From Paenibacillus sp. V4I7 (GTDB lineage Bacteria > Bacillota > Bacilli > Paenibacillales > NBRC-103111), in the NCBI RefSeq assembly GCF_030817275.1, contig NZ_JAUSZD010000002.1, positions 1,116,001 to 1,180,000 of the forward strand: DNA of 64,000 nt. The letters run 5' to 3'. The position numbers and the translations under genes were made by a program. Numbering within the stretch: position 1 is the first letter of the stretch; each line of letters begins with the position of its first letter. The notes beneath the pieces were generated by a model that saw only the letters and a list, made by a program, of their open reading frames with translations, was not told the origin of the DNA and did not search any database. This document shows, in pieces, positions 1-7,756 of this stretch.

Positions 1-1
1 T

Positions 2-220
2 CACATTGAGCATCTACGCTCGCATTCCGGTGGCAGTTATGTGCGGATCCCAAGTATGGCTCTCACAGTGGATGAAAAGAAAAAAATTGCCCTTGATATG
101 GCTAGCCCCAAATCGCTTTCGATTTTAATCGAAAAGGGAATTCAGGCAAGTGAGCAATGGATTGAAAAAGAGGATGTAAAAGCGTTTTTCACAACAATTA
201 CCAAGGAGGAATCGGCTTAA
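2..220 (+). CDS. capV: C-terminal end of a probable CBASS patatin-like phospholipase effector (partial)
   Basis: An open frame enters from the left edge and stops at 218-220, directly before the ATG of the CD-NTase gene. The 72 visible residues include YVRIP, then ALDMASPKSLSILIEKG, which resembles the C-terminal part of CapV-type patatin phospholipases, where a D-x-AS-x-x-x-L-x-x-L-x-x-G stretch follows a Y-x-RI strand. In type II CBASS, CapV is activated by the cyclic dinucleotide and degrades membrane phospholipids. The position as first gene of the operon fits an effector. The GxSxG and DG catalytic motifs lie outside the window, so the family call rests on the tail and the context. Another CBASS effector with a similar tail cannot be excluded. 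Confidence 0.55.
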   Translation, partial: HIEHLRSHSGGSYVRIPSMALTVDEKKKIALDMASPKSLSILIEKGIQASEQWIEKEDVKAFFTTITKEESA

Positions 221-1198
221 ATGTCAAACTGCCATGATCTGTTTACTAATTTTCATAATGAAATTTATCTAGATTCGACCCAAAAAGAAAGTCTTCGGAC
301 ATCCCGAAATGAAATTCGCAAGAAAATCAAAAAGTATTTTAAGGAGGAGCTCGGGCTAGCCGAACCTAAGTTTTACGGTCAGGGCTCCTATATGATGAAT
401 ACGACCGTCACTCCAATCGATGGGGAATACGATGTCGATGACGGGATTTATTTAGAGCATCTAAAGGATATGGAAGAAAAGGACTGGGCTACGCCAGCAA
501 CCGTGCACAGCTGGATTGTTAAGGCGACGAAAGGACATACTTCAACGGATCCTGTGGATAAAAATACATGCGTTCGGGTTATCTTTAAAGCCAAATACCA
601 TGTCGACCTGCCGATTTATGTGAAGAAAACGGATGAACATCCAAAACTTGCGCACAAGTCAAAAGGTTGGATTGACAGCGACCCTAAGGAACTTACTAAA
701 TGGTTCAACGATGAAGTGAAGGAAAAAGGGAACCAGCTCAAACGACTCGTTCGATATCTAAAGGCGTGGAAGGATAATAAAGAAGGAGATACTAAATTGC
801 CGAGTGGAATGTTTTTAACCATATTGGCTGCAAATCACTTTGTAGCCGATCACCCGGATGAGGATGATGCCGCACTTGCAGCCACAGCCAAAGCTATACA
901 CAATGCACTCTCCGACTCTTTCTCCCTAACAAGACCGGTGTTTCCAAGTGAAGAGTTGATGTCGGATTGGTCGGACACAAGACGGGATAACTTTTTAAAT
1001 AAGCTGGCAAATCTAGTTAAAAAAGCTGAGGAAGCGCTAGAAGAATCAGATAAAACTAAAGCTTCGAAAAAGTGGATTGATGTATTCGGGGACCGCTTCC
1101 CGGAACATGAAACTACGGAAGCCGCGAAGTCGGAAACAAATTCTGTTGTAATAGCGTCAGCGCCACCGGTGCTCGGTAACCATGGACGATCAGCGTAA
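221..1198 (+). CDS. CD-NTase (cGAS/DncV-like nucleotidyltransferase) of type II CBASS
   Basis: This 325-residue protein is the phage-triggered synthase of a cyclic oligonucleotide second messenger. The polymerase-beta-like core is clear: GQGS at residues 53-56, then the metal-binding DVD at 71-73 within DGEYDVDDG, and the third acidic residue in HVDLPIY at about 129. The ATG follows the upstream stop without a gap and has an AAGGAGGA ribosome binding site at 203-210, inside the preceding gene. The last 14 bases before the stop overlap cap2. The final 25 residues are small and polar (ending GRSA), a likely flexible tail of the kind Cap2 attaches to a target. The clade and the nucleotide product cannot be told from reading alone. 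Confidence 0.9.
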   Translation: MSNCHDLFTNFHNEIYLDSTQKESLRTSRNEIRKKIKKYFKEELGLAEPKFYGQGSYMMNTTVTPIDGEYDVDDGIYLEHLKDMEEKDWATPATVHSWIVKATKGHTSTDPVDKNTCVRVIFKAKYHVDLPIYVKKTDEHPKLAHKSKGWIDSDPKELTKWFNDEVKEKGNQLKRLVRYLKAWKDNKEGDTKLPSGMFLTILAANHFVADHPDEDDAALAATAKAIHNALSDSFSLTRPVFPSEELMSDWSDTRRDNFLNKLANLVKKAEEALEESDKTKASKKWIDVFGDRFPEHETTEAAKSETNSVVIASAPPVLGNHGRSA

Positions 1199-2981
1199 TT
1201 TGAGTGTGTATTACGATGGAGTGCTGCAAACTGCGGCGCTCCATCTTATTGATAAACACCAAGCGGTTGAAGTGCAATACCCGGGTCCTGATAAAGAGGG
1301 CATTTCTAAGTCGTTTCAAATCAGATGCCAAGACCAAGATGCGATTTTTGAAATCATACTTGCTATACCTTATAACTTTCCCGATGTTTTTCCGACTGTA
1401 TTCGTACCCGATCCATATTTTTCTAGGCTTTATCCTATACCACATTTGGATAAACGCAAGGTACTATGCACGTTTGATGCCGAGGTCGCTCATCCCAATA
1501 TAAGTAATCCGCATGGTATTTTGGATGAAGTTATTCAAAAAGCATTTATTCTATTGAAAAAAGGAAAATCAGGCGAAAATTCGTTGGATTACCTTGATGA
1601 GTTTGAATCTTATTGGATTCAGGAGGCAAATAGTGAGATACTTTCGCTACTTTCAATAAGCCCTGAGACTAGAGAAATACATCTTATTTCTTTTACTCAT
1701 CCAAATTGGAGCGTCACTAAATTAGTTGCTGATACAAGAATGGAAGGGGAAACTTGGCTGGTTCAAGCTGGGGCAACAGTTGATCCGACACGCAAGAAGG
1801 CGTTTTATTTACCTCTCGAATCAATTGGTCTGCCACCATTCCCAACAAAAAACGGTGAATTTTTAAAACGGCTAAAGACTGTAAGCGGTGATGCAGTAAA
1901 GCCTCTGTTAGAATTTCTTAATAAAGATACAAGACCATCTACGATCGTGTTTTCAATGCCGTATAAAGATGGTCATATTATCGGCGCATGGGAGCACGCT
2001 AATGCGCAGCAATATAAAACATCTCACTATAAAAGAAAAGGAAAGGTACAAAAAGGGCTCAAAGGTTTTCGCCGATGGAAGCGTAATGCATTACTTGAAT
2101 TGCAGCGCGACTTTCGTGATCTGGGTGTCAAAAAACAGCTAGTCACTCGCGTGGACAAAATGAGACTCTTCACACGTGGTGGTGACGGAGAGATTTCTTC
2201 TAGCCAAAGAATCGGAATCATTGGTTGTGGATCCATTGGCAGTCATATCACCAAGTCTCTCGTTGATTTTGGCATAGACCAGCTGCTTTTAATCGATAAA
2301 GAAAAGCTGACGTTTGGAAACGTCGCACGGCATCTATGCGGTGCCAATGATGTGGGGAACTACAAGGTTCGCAGTGTACATCAAAAGCTAGCATCTCATT
2401 TCCCACATTTAGAAGTAACGACATATGAGTATGATGTGCTTAGGTTACTCCGTGACTACGAATCGGTTTTAAACCGATGTGATTTTTCTATTGTCGCTCT
2501 GGGTCACTTTCCGACGGAGCTACGCCTCAACCGGCTGCAAAAAGACGGTATCATTAATAAGCCTTTACTCTATGTCTGGGTAGAACCGTATTTAGCGGGG
2601 GCGCATGCCGTATATGTGGATCCTTCCTATATCGGGTGTTTGCATTGTGTATTTGATGAACAGCATGCATTTCTAAAAAGCGTGCTAGCAGAGCCAGGGT
2701 TATATTCAAAGCGTGAAGCGGGATGTCAAAGCACATTTGTGCCCTACGGAATAGTAGAAGTGAAACGATTTATCTTGGATTTGACGTTTTTTATAGAAGA
2801 TATTCAGTATGGTAAGATGAAGGAAAACGTCTTATTCACTTGGCTCGGTAATTTAACGCTGCAAAAAGAAAAAGGTAGAAAAATAGCTGGAAGATGGGCT
2901 GTAGCGGAAAATTATTCAGTACGGAGATTTCCGCTTGCCAACTTTGCGCGATGTGAGGAATGCAATAGTAATGTTATATAA
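1182..2981 (+). CDS. cap2: Cap2: E2-E1 ubiquitin-conjugation-like fusion protein
   Basis: Cap2 joins the C-terminus of the CD-NTase to cellular targets and so primes CBASS. The 599 residues hold an N-terminal E2-like domain (about 1-150) with the candidate catalytic cysteine C96 in KVLCTFD. A linker follows, then a ThiF/E1 adenylation domain with the glycine-rich GIIGCGSIGSH at 345-355. A second candidate catalytic cysteine, C514 (EAGCQSTF), lies in the E1 part. Paired cysteines CLHC (486-489) and CEEC (591-594) would bind structural zinc. All active-site elements look intact. The gene starts inside the 3' end of the CD-NTase gene and overlaps cap3, so the three are probably translationally coupled. 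Confidence 0.92.
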   Translation: MDDQRNLSVYYDGVLQTAALHLIDKHQAVEVQYPGPDKEGISKSFQIRCQDQDAIFEIILAIPYNFPDVFPTVFVPDPYFSRLYPIPHLDKRKVLCTFDAEVAHPNISNPHGILDEVIQKAFILLKKGKSGENSLDYLDEFESYWIQEANSEILSLLSISPETREIHLISFTHPNWSVTKLVADTRMEGETWLVQAGATVDPTRKKAFYLPLESIGLPPFPTKNGEFLKRLKTVSGDAVKPLLEFLNKDTRPSTIVFSMPYKDGHIIGAWEHANAQQYKTSHYKRKGKVQKGLKGFRRWKRNALLELQRDFRDLGVKKQLVTRVDKMRLFTRGGDGEISSSQRIGIIGCGSIGSHITKSLVDFGIDQLLLIDKEKLTFGNVARHLCGANDVGNYKVRSVHQKLASHFPHLEVTTYEYDVLRLLRDYESVLNRCDFSIVALGHFPTELRLNRLQKDGIINKPLLYVWVEPYLAGAHAVYVDPSYIGCLHCVFDEQHAFLKSVLAEPGLYSKREAGCQSTFVPYGIVEVKRFILDLTFFIEDIQYGKMKENVLFTWLGNLTLQKEKGRKIAGRWAVAENYSVRRFPLANFARCEECNSNVI

Positions 2982-3423
2982 ATTTGGCGATAAATCGCTC
3001 ATCTTCACGCCTGATGTCATAAAAACATTTAACTCTTATCGTCAGATCAAGCCTCACCAACATGAATCTGGCGGCATTTTGCTGGGCAGAATTTATGAAC
3101 ATGAGAAAATAGTCATCGAACAAATAAGCACCCCGACATCCGAGGATAAATCGGGGCGCTATTTTTTTGAGCGAAGCGTGAAAAAAGCGCAGCGAATTGT
3201 CAATCAAGCTTGGTGGGAGTCGGGAGGAGAAATCAGGTATCTTGGTGAATGGCATACTCACCCTGAAGCAACTCCAACGCCGTCATCGGTGGATCGTGAA
3301 CTTTTAAAAGGTATGTTAAACGATACTAAGATGGAGATCGATTTTTTGTTTCTCGTCATCGTTGGCATACGTGACTTTTATGTGGCTTCACAACATAAAG
3401 GTAGGAAGCTCACACAACTTTAA
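2971..3423 (+). CDS. cap3: Cap3: JAB/JAMM-family isopeptidase of CBASS
   Basis: Cap3 is a metalloprotease that removes the CD-NTase from conjugates and so counterbalances Cap2. With the start chosen here the protein has 150 residues. The JAMM motif is complete: a conserved Glu in HESGG near residue 32, then HTHP at 95-98, S105 and D108. I prefer the ATG at 2971 to an in-frame ATG at 2935 because GAGGAA at 2955-2960 sits 10 bases upstream, which leaves an 11-base overlap with cap2. No gene follows for 85 bases, so this is probably the end of the CBASS operon. Confidence 0.88.
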   Translation: MLYKFGDKSLIFTPDVIKTFNSYRQIKPHQHESGGILLGRIYEHEKIVIEQISTPTSEDKSGRYFFERSVKKAQRIVNQAWWESGGEIRYLGEWHTHPEATPTPSSVDRELLKGMLNDTKMEIDFLFLVIVGIRDFYVASQHKGRKLTQL

Positions 3424-3508
3424 ATGGAATTTATAATACTAAAATAGAAAATGAAAAACTATTAAATATATGTTAGAAGTGGGTAAGTATAATATTTAGT
3501 TTTGGCGA

Positions 3509-4174
3509 ATGTCAAAGGCAACATTAGAGATATTAGGAATGAGGCACAGTTTTGAAATGGATAAAAATATGATTAATAAAACCATAAGAATTTCAGCGTA
3601 TTTATCAATTATTATTTTCTTGATTTTTTATTTAACCGAGTCTAATAATGTTAATTACTTAGCAATTATTAGCAAATCGGTCTCCATTGTAACATTATTC
3701 TGGTTATTTTATTTTAAATATGGTTGGAAAATCATTATTCTTAAAAAAATATTTGATATCCCCAATTTAAATGGGACATGGACAGGAACATTACAAAGTG
3801 ACTGGAGAGATGAATCTGGAAATGGAGTTGGTGCTTTAGAGTTCTACATTGTAATAAAACAAAATTTCTTGAATTTTCACATAAAAACATTTACAGAAAA
3901 TTATGCAGGGAAATCATACATAGAGAAAATCGATTTCAATGAAAAAGAGGGAGAGGTTAATTTAGCATATTTTTATTGTGCAGATATTATTAGTACTGAA
4001 GAAGATACAAGACAAGGGGTTGTAGAACTTCGTGTATTGAATGAAACGTTAGGACTAAGTGGGAAATATTGGACTAGAAATAAAACCTGTGGAACTATAC
4101 ATGTAACATTTAATCAAAAAAAACATTTTTCAACCTATGAAGTTATTAAAAGAATGTGTAGAGGTGATAAATAA
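3509..4174 (+). CDS. 2TM-beta membrane effector (Cap15-like), probable Panoptes OptE
   Basis: The 221-residue protein has two N-terminal membrane segments (about residues 27-43 and 50-78). A beta-rich cytoplasmic domain follows, beginning IPNLNGTWTGTLQSDW, typical of the lipocalin-like barrel of Cap15/2TM-beta effectors. Such effectors oligomerise in the inner membrane and kill the cell. Alternative starts at 3539 and 3557 exist, and no strong ribosome binding site decides between them. The stop is 1 base before mCpol, so the pair forms an operon. In Panoptes this effector is held inactive by the mCpol product and released when a phage sponge removes it. Its base composition is more AT-rich than the CBASS genes before it. 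It could instead serve the CBASS operon as a Cap15 effector, but the mCpol partner argues for Panoptes. Confidence 0.8.
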   Translation: MSKATLEILGMRHSFEMDKNMINKTIRISAYLSIIIFLIFYLTESNNVNYLAIISKSVSIVTLFWLFYFKYGWKIIILKKIFDIPNLNGTWTGTLQSDWRDESGNGVGALEFYIVIKQNFLNFHIKTFTENYAGKSYIEKIDFNEKEGEVNLAYFYCADIISTEEDTRQGVVELRVLNETLGLSGKYWTRNKTCGTIHVTFNQKKHFSTYEVIKRMCRGDK

Positions 4175-4175
4175 C

Positions 4176-4544
4176 ATGTTTAGGTACTATATTAGATTAG
4201 ATGCGGACAATATTGGTGACAGAATAGAATATCACTTATTATGTGGTGATTTAGAAAATGCAAAGGAAGTTCATATGAAAGTCCAAAACAGTATGATTAT
4301 TTTAAAAGATGTTATTAAAGAGAATGGAGATTTTGAATTATTGATGAATGGGTGCGATGACTTTTTCATAGGTACAAAAGTAAGTGACCTGACCAAAATA
4401 AGAGAGTTTACCGATGTTCTCAGAAATAAGTTTAATTTATTAACAAACGAAACAATAAGTGCTGGAATAGGGAGTTCTATAACAGAGGCAATAATTAATT
4501 TAATGAAGGCAAAAGCAGCAGGTAAAAATAGAATTATCGAATAA
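4176..4544 (+). CDS. mCpol (minimal Cas10/CRISPR polymerase-like cyclase), probable Panoptes OptS
   Basis: This 122-residue protein is a stand-alone palm domain like those of Cas10 and GGDEF cyclases. The first strand is YYIRLDADNIGD with metal-binding acids at 9 and 11. GCDDFF at 59-64 takes the place of GGDD/GGDEF. SAGIGSS (96-101) and AKAAGKNRI (112-120) close the fold as in GGDEF proteins. The ATG at 4176 is preferred to one at 4137 because GAGGTG lies 9 bases upstream and the protein then starts at the first palm strand. Known mCpol enzymes of Panoptes make a cyclic dinucleotide that keeps the 2TM-beta effector silent. There is no Cas gene or CRISPR array nearby. Catalytic residues look intact. 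Confidence 0.85.
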   Translation: MFRYYIRLDADNIGDRIEYHLLCGDLENAKEVHMKVQNSMIILKDVIKENGDFELLMNGCDDFFIGTKVSDLTKIREFTDVLRNKFNLLTNETISAGIGSSITEAIINLMKAKAAGKNRIIE

Positions 4545-4710
4545 TTTTCGGTAAAATAACTTGGTAAGTTAATACTTGGGAATAGAGAATTGTTACACAA
4601 GTTAAAATAGATTCGTGGTCCTAGCCTGTGGTAAACAACTTTTTAAGACTTATACATGATTAAAAACTTGATTGTATATTTGTGCATACGCTCCAAATTA
4701 GCTAAATATT

Positions 4711-4864
4711 TTTTTCTAATGAATTCTGGAACAAACAGCGTTATAAGACACGATTCACTTCAAATTCTAAGGAATTCTGAAACAACAAAAACGGAGCGCC
4801 GCGGGTTTGCGGGCTCCGTTTTCTAATTAATTATGGAATATCACATTTTTTTTTTTTTTTTTTT
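4711..4864. repeat. Dispersed repeat copy 1, candidate Tn7-like left end ending in CACA plus a T-run
   Basis: Three related units begin at 4714 (TTCTAATGAATTCTG), 4765 (TTCTAAGGAATTCTG) and 4821 (TTCTAATTAATTATGG), 51 and 56 bp apart. The third runs into ATATCACA at 4845, followed by about 19 T. The same units with the same spacing recur near 20388, 27578, 37829 and 55512. Three roughly 22-bp sites spread over about 130 bp and a TGT...ACA boundary are the layout of a Tn7 left end. The rest of the 4545-4952 gap holds no recognisable gene. Confidence 0.6.
4787..4823. terminator. GC-rich hairpin inside repeat copy 1
   Basis: AAAACGGAGC and GCTCCGTTTT form a perfect 10-bp stem with a GC-rich loop, followed by T-rich sequence. 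It can work as an intrinsic terminator in either direction and is part of the repeat, since it recurs at about 20462-20497 and 27650-27686. Confidence 0.6.
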
Positions 4865-4952
4865 AAAAAAATTTTATTATTCATTATAACTTGGAGGGAT
4901 TAAACAAATCCTCAGAAATTGAAACAATTGTTTTGAACTAAATAAACGCTAA

Positions 4953-5390
4953 GGAGTACCAGGTAACCAGAAGATTGGTTTCGTTTTTCAAAGCTTCAAC
5001 TTGCTGCCGAGATTAAGTGCCTATGAGAATGTAGAGTTGCCTTTGATTTATCGGGAAATGAGTAAAAAGGAAAGAGAGCCACTCGTTTTGTATGCACTGG
5101 AATCGGTGGATTTATTGGATCGCAGGAATCACTTTCCATCGGAGTTATCCGGCGGACAGCAGCAGCGTGTTGCTATTGCGAGAACGTTGGCAGGAGATCC
5201 TCAGATCATTTTGGCGGATGAGCCTACGGGAGCATTAGATTCGAAGACGGGTGTGGAGATCTTAAACATTTTAAAGAGATTAAATGCACAAGGTCGGACG
5301 ATTATTTTGATTACGCATGACTCATTGATTGCCCAACAGGCGAAGCGGATTGTGCAGTTTTGGGATGGGCGATTAAATGAAGTCGTTTAG
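4953..5390 (+). pseudogene. 5'-truncated ABC transporter ATPase (MacB/LolD type)
   Basis: The open frame begins after a stop at 4950-4952 and reads straight into the Q-loop, FVFQSFNLLPRLSAYENVELPL. It continues through SGGQQQRVAIAR (signature), IILADEPTGALDS (Walker B and D-loop) and ITHD (switch histidine). The N-terminal third with Walker A is missing, so the product cannot bind ATP normally. There is no permease partner nearby. The break lies about 90 bp after repeat copy 1 and its T-run, which suggests the mobile element removed the front of the operon. Strong similarity of the remaining part shows the loss is recent. Confidence 0.8.
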
Positions 5391-5398
5391 TGTTAATA

Positions 5399-5435
5399 AG
5401 ACCGGAACTCCAAATAGGGGGTTCCGGTTTATTTT
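5399..5435 (+). terminator. Intrinsic terminator after the ABC ATPase fragment
   Basis: ACCGGAACTCC and GGGTTCCGGT form a stem around a short A-rich loop, followed by TTATTTTATTTT. Confidence 0.75.
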
Positions 5436-5439
5436 ATTT

Positions 5440-5838
5440 TCAATGAATGATTCGTGGTTTCAGAGAAAATAGTGAAGATATTTAGCTATTCCAACGAGCA
5501 CTTACATTACTATAAAGGAGCCATTCCTGTAATGAAGTAATTTGAGCCTTTGAAAGAAAAAAAGCGCCTCTAGTATACTGGGAAACGTTCCGGCAAGAAC
5601 TAAACCCACATACGAAAAGAGGCACTTATTATGAAGCATAAGATGAAACAGAAACAAAATGGTTGTGGTGCAAGAATATTAATGGATAGCAAATATCGAG
5701 AAATTGTGATTTAACTATGCGACTATACCAAATATTATATTGAGCCATTCAACAGCAGATAGGACAGACGAATTGATCTTCTAACCATCACTGAAGTACG
5801 TGGTGATGTGAATGTGGCAAATGACTGACGTTTATTGT
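5440..5838. other. Intergenic stretch without a recognisable gene
   Basis: A short frame at 5631-5714 (27 codons, starting MKHKMKQKQNG) has no good ribosome binding site. It follows an imperfect inverted repeat, GCGCCTCT at about 5565 and AGAGGCAC at about 5620. It may be a transposon remnant. I see nothing that supports a functional gene here. Confidence 0.4.
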
Positions 5839-5883
5839 GTTGCTGACCACATTAATCTATGCTATATTTATGTGGCTGGCAAC
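5839..5883. promoter_or_regulatory. Inverted-repeat operator/promoter upstream of pirin, probable MarR site
   Basis: Arms GTTGCTGACCACAT and ATGTGGCTGGCAAC face each other around a centre containing TATGCTATATTTA, which looks like a -10 region. An almost identical 45-bp element precedes the OYE gene at 7687-7731. A palindrome covering the promoter, with a MarR gene in the same cluster, suggests autoregulated repression. Confidence 0.6.
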
Positions 5884-5938
5884 TAAATGTGGTTGTTAGG
5901 ACTGAATTCCAATTAGAATCATGAAGGAGCGGACAGTT

Positions 5939-6682
5939 ATGATTAATATATTACAATCTCATCAAAGTCCAACAATGGGAAGAGGCGGCCCCTTTCAAAT
6001 TAGACGTATGAGACCAGGCAAGGTATATGGGGTACCGGCATTTGATCCTGCTTTCGGGCCGCTTAGCGTTATTGATCATGCCACTCTTAGAGCAAATAAC
6101 ATGGTCCCTATGCATGAACACCTCAACGATGAAATCCTGACCTATCTTATCAGCGGCAAGGTCACTCATGAAGATTCAATGGGTGTTACGGAGAACATTA
6201 CACGCAGACGCTTAATGTTGATGAATGCCGGAAGCGGCTTTTCCCACGAAGAAACGAATTCCGGCGAAGACCTTGAAGGTTTGCAAATTTTTGTCAGGCC
6301 TAGAGATAAGGATTTACCGCCGGGCGTTCAATTCTACGATCGTCCGGTTGATTATACCAATGGCACATGGCAGCTGGTGGCTGGACCGGAAGCTTCCGAT
6401 GCCCCTCTTAAATTTCGCAATCAAGTCCTGGTGTTCGATATCCACGCGGATGCAGGAGCAGAACTTGAAGTGCCCATTGCTGAGGGAATGAGCCCCTTTG
6501 TATACGTGATGAACGGAACGGTTCAAGTGGGTAATACTACCCTTCAGAAAGGGGATGCTTTTACGGTTACAGAACTTGAAATGCCCATAATGAGAACATT
6601 AAGTCAAGCGATAATCGTCGCTTTCTTGTCGGATTTAAATGCAGCAGCCTCGAAATCAGGTACGATCAGCGGGGGGAGGTAA
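5939..6682 (+). CDS. Pirin family protein (cupin, quercetin 2,3-dioxygenase-like)
   Basis: A 247-residue bicupin with the pirin metal ligands: H59-x-H61 in MHEHLND, and H103-x-E105 in FSHEETN. Family members bind iron. Some, such as YhaK and YhhW, are redox sensors or degrade quercetin. The length is usual for the family. I chose the ATG at 5939 over one at 5921 because AAGGAG at 5924-5929 is correctly spaced from it. Two bases separate its stop from the MFS gene, so both are one transcript. The inverted repeat at 5839-5883 just upstream implies control together with the OYE gene. The substrate is unknown. Confidence 0.88.
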   Translation: MINILQSHQSPTMGRGGPFQIRRMRPGKVYGVPAFDPAFGPLSVIDHATLRANNMVPMHEHLNDEILTYLISGKVTHEDSMGVTENITRRRLMLMNAGSGFSHEETNSGEDLEGLQIFVRPRDKDLPPGVQFYDRPVDYTNGTWQLVAGPEASDAPLKFRNQVLVFDIHADAGAELEVPIAEGMSPFVYVMNGTVQVGNTTLQKGDAFTVTELEMPIMRTLSQAIIVAFLSDLNAAASKSGTISGGR

Positions 6683-6684
6683 TT

Positions 6685-7602
6685 ATGGACCGCTTGTGGT
6701 CAAAGCCATTTTTTCTTATGACTATAGGAATGCTTTTTCTGTTTACCAGTTTTTATTTGCTGGTTCCGACACTGCCTCTTTTTATTAAACAGTTAGGCGG
6801 CAGCGAATCGCAGATTGGACTGGCCATGGGAATGTTTACGCTGTCTGCCGTTATTTTTCGTCCGATTGTCGGAGGATTGCTGGATCGGTACGGCAGGCGT
6901 CCGTTTATTGTCTGGGTCCTGCGGAACTATTCTTTCAACGGCCTGTTCCTTATCGGTACGATCCTTTCTGCCGCAGCAATGCTTTTGGCATTTACAACAA
7001 AAACGCCGTTTCAACCGAAAGCTGCCGCAGGGCGAATCGATTTTATTGAAAAATCGGTTTTATCCATCATGGCTGTGATCTTTTTTATGGCCGTCGCTTA
7101 TGGCGGAATTATTACATTTTTGCCGCTCTTTGCGGAATCGGTCAAGGTTAATCCAGGCACTTTCTTTTTGGTTTACGCAGCAACGCTTACTGTAATCCGG
7201 CCGATTACGGGAAAACTTTCAGATCGCTATGGCGAGGTATTTATGGTTGTACCGGCTCTTGCGGTTACAATTGCAGCCTTGCTGGTATTAAGCTTGTCAA
7301 ATGGTTTATACGGTATGATTGCTTCATCGGTTTTATTTGGAATTGGAATCGGCTCAGCACAACCAGCTCTTCAATCAGCAACCTTGAGCCTTGCACATCC
7401 TAACCGGGCAGGGGCAGCAAATGCTTCTTTCATGACCGCATTTGACCTGGGAATCGGGCTTGGCGCGATCATGCTCGGATGGGTGTCTCAATACACGGGG
7501 TATCAGGTCTTGTTCCTTGTCGCTGCCGCATCAGTAGCGATCTCCTTACTCATATTCACAGTCTTCGTGAGCCGTTTATTGAGATATCGGACGGCTAATT
7601 AG
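6685..7602 (+). CDS. MFS transporter with an in-frame internal deletion
   Basis: The protein has 305 residues where MFS drug exporters of this kind have about 390-400. The N-terminus shows two membrane helices and the motif A loop GGLLDRYGRRPF. It then jumps to LFLIGTILSAAAMLLAFTTKTP, which reads as the end of helix 6 and the central loop. The second half (helices 7-12) looks complete. Helices 3-5, some 85-90 residues, are therefore missing without a frameshift. Ribosome binding site GGGGAGG is strong and the gene is coupled to pirin. With half of the N-terminal bundle gone the carrier is probably inactive, unless the deletion is an assembly artefact. Confidence 0.8.
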   Translation: MDRLWSKPFFLMTIGMLFLFTSFYLLVPTLPLFIKQLGGSESQIGLAMGMFTLSAVIFRPIVGGLLDRYGRRPFIVWVLRNYSFNGLFLIGTILSAAAMLLAFTTKTPFQPKAAAGRIDFIEKSVLSIMAVIFFMAVAYGGIITFLPLFAESVKVNPGTFFLVYAATLTVIRPITGKLSDRYGEVFMVVPALAVTIAALLVLSLSNGLYGMIASSVLFGIGIGSAQPALQSATLSLAHPNRAGAANASFMTAFDLGIGLGAIMLGWVSQYTGYQVLFLVAAASVAISLLIFTVFVSRLLRYRTAN

Positions 7603-7686
7603 CGTATTGGCGTTAATGGTTCTCGCAATGACCGAATTAATTTTCCCCTGAAGCGATAAGATTATTCGCTTCACATTCAATTAAAT

Positions 7687-7731
7687 GTTGCCGACCACAT
7701 AAAGTTATGGTATATTTATGTTGCCGGCAAT
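7687..7731. promoter_or_regulatory. Inverted-repeat operator/promoter upstream of the OYE-marR genes
   Basis: Arms TTGCCGACCACATAAA and TTTATGTTGCCGGCAA enclose GTTATGGTATA. The layout and most bases match the element at 5839-5883, including the TATATTTATG centre. It lies about 25 bp before the OYE start codon, suitable for repression by the MarR protein encoded downstream. Confidence 0.65.
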
Positions 7732-7756
7732 ACATTATTTACGAGGAGTGTTAAAA

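Noticed and set aside
3509-4174. 2TM-beta protein as the effector of the CBASS operon (Cap15) rather than of mCpol
   Set aside because: It is separated from cap3 by 85 bp but from mCpol by one base, is AT-rich like mCpol, and the CBASS operon appears to have its own effector in front. Kept as an alternative only.
4176-4544. mCpol gene as part of a type III CRISPR system
   Set aside because: There are no cas genes and no repeat-spacer array in the window, and the protein lacks HD, zinc and D4 regions of Cas10.
4846-4864. Long T-run as a sequencing artefact
   Set aside because: The same position after CACA carries a T-run in copies 2 and 3, so it belongs to the locus type, although the exact length may be unreliable.
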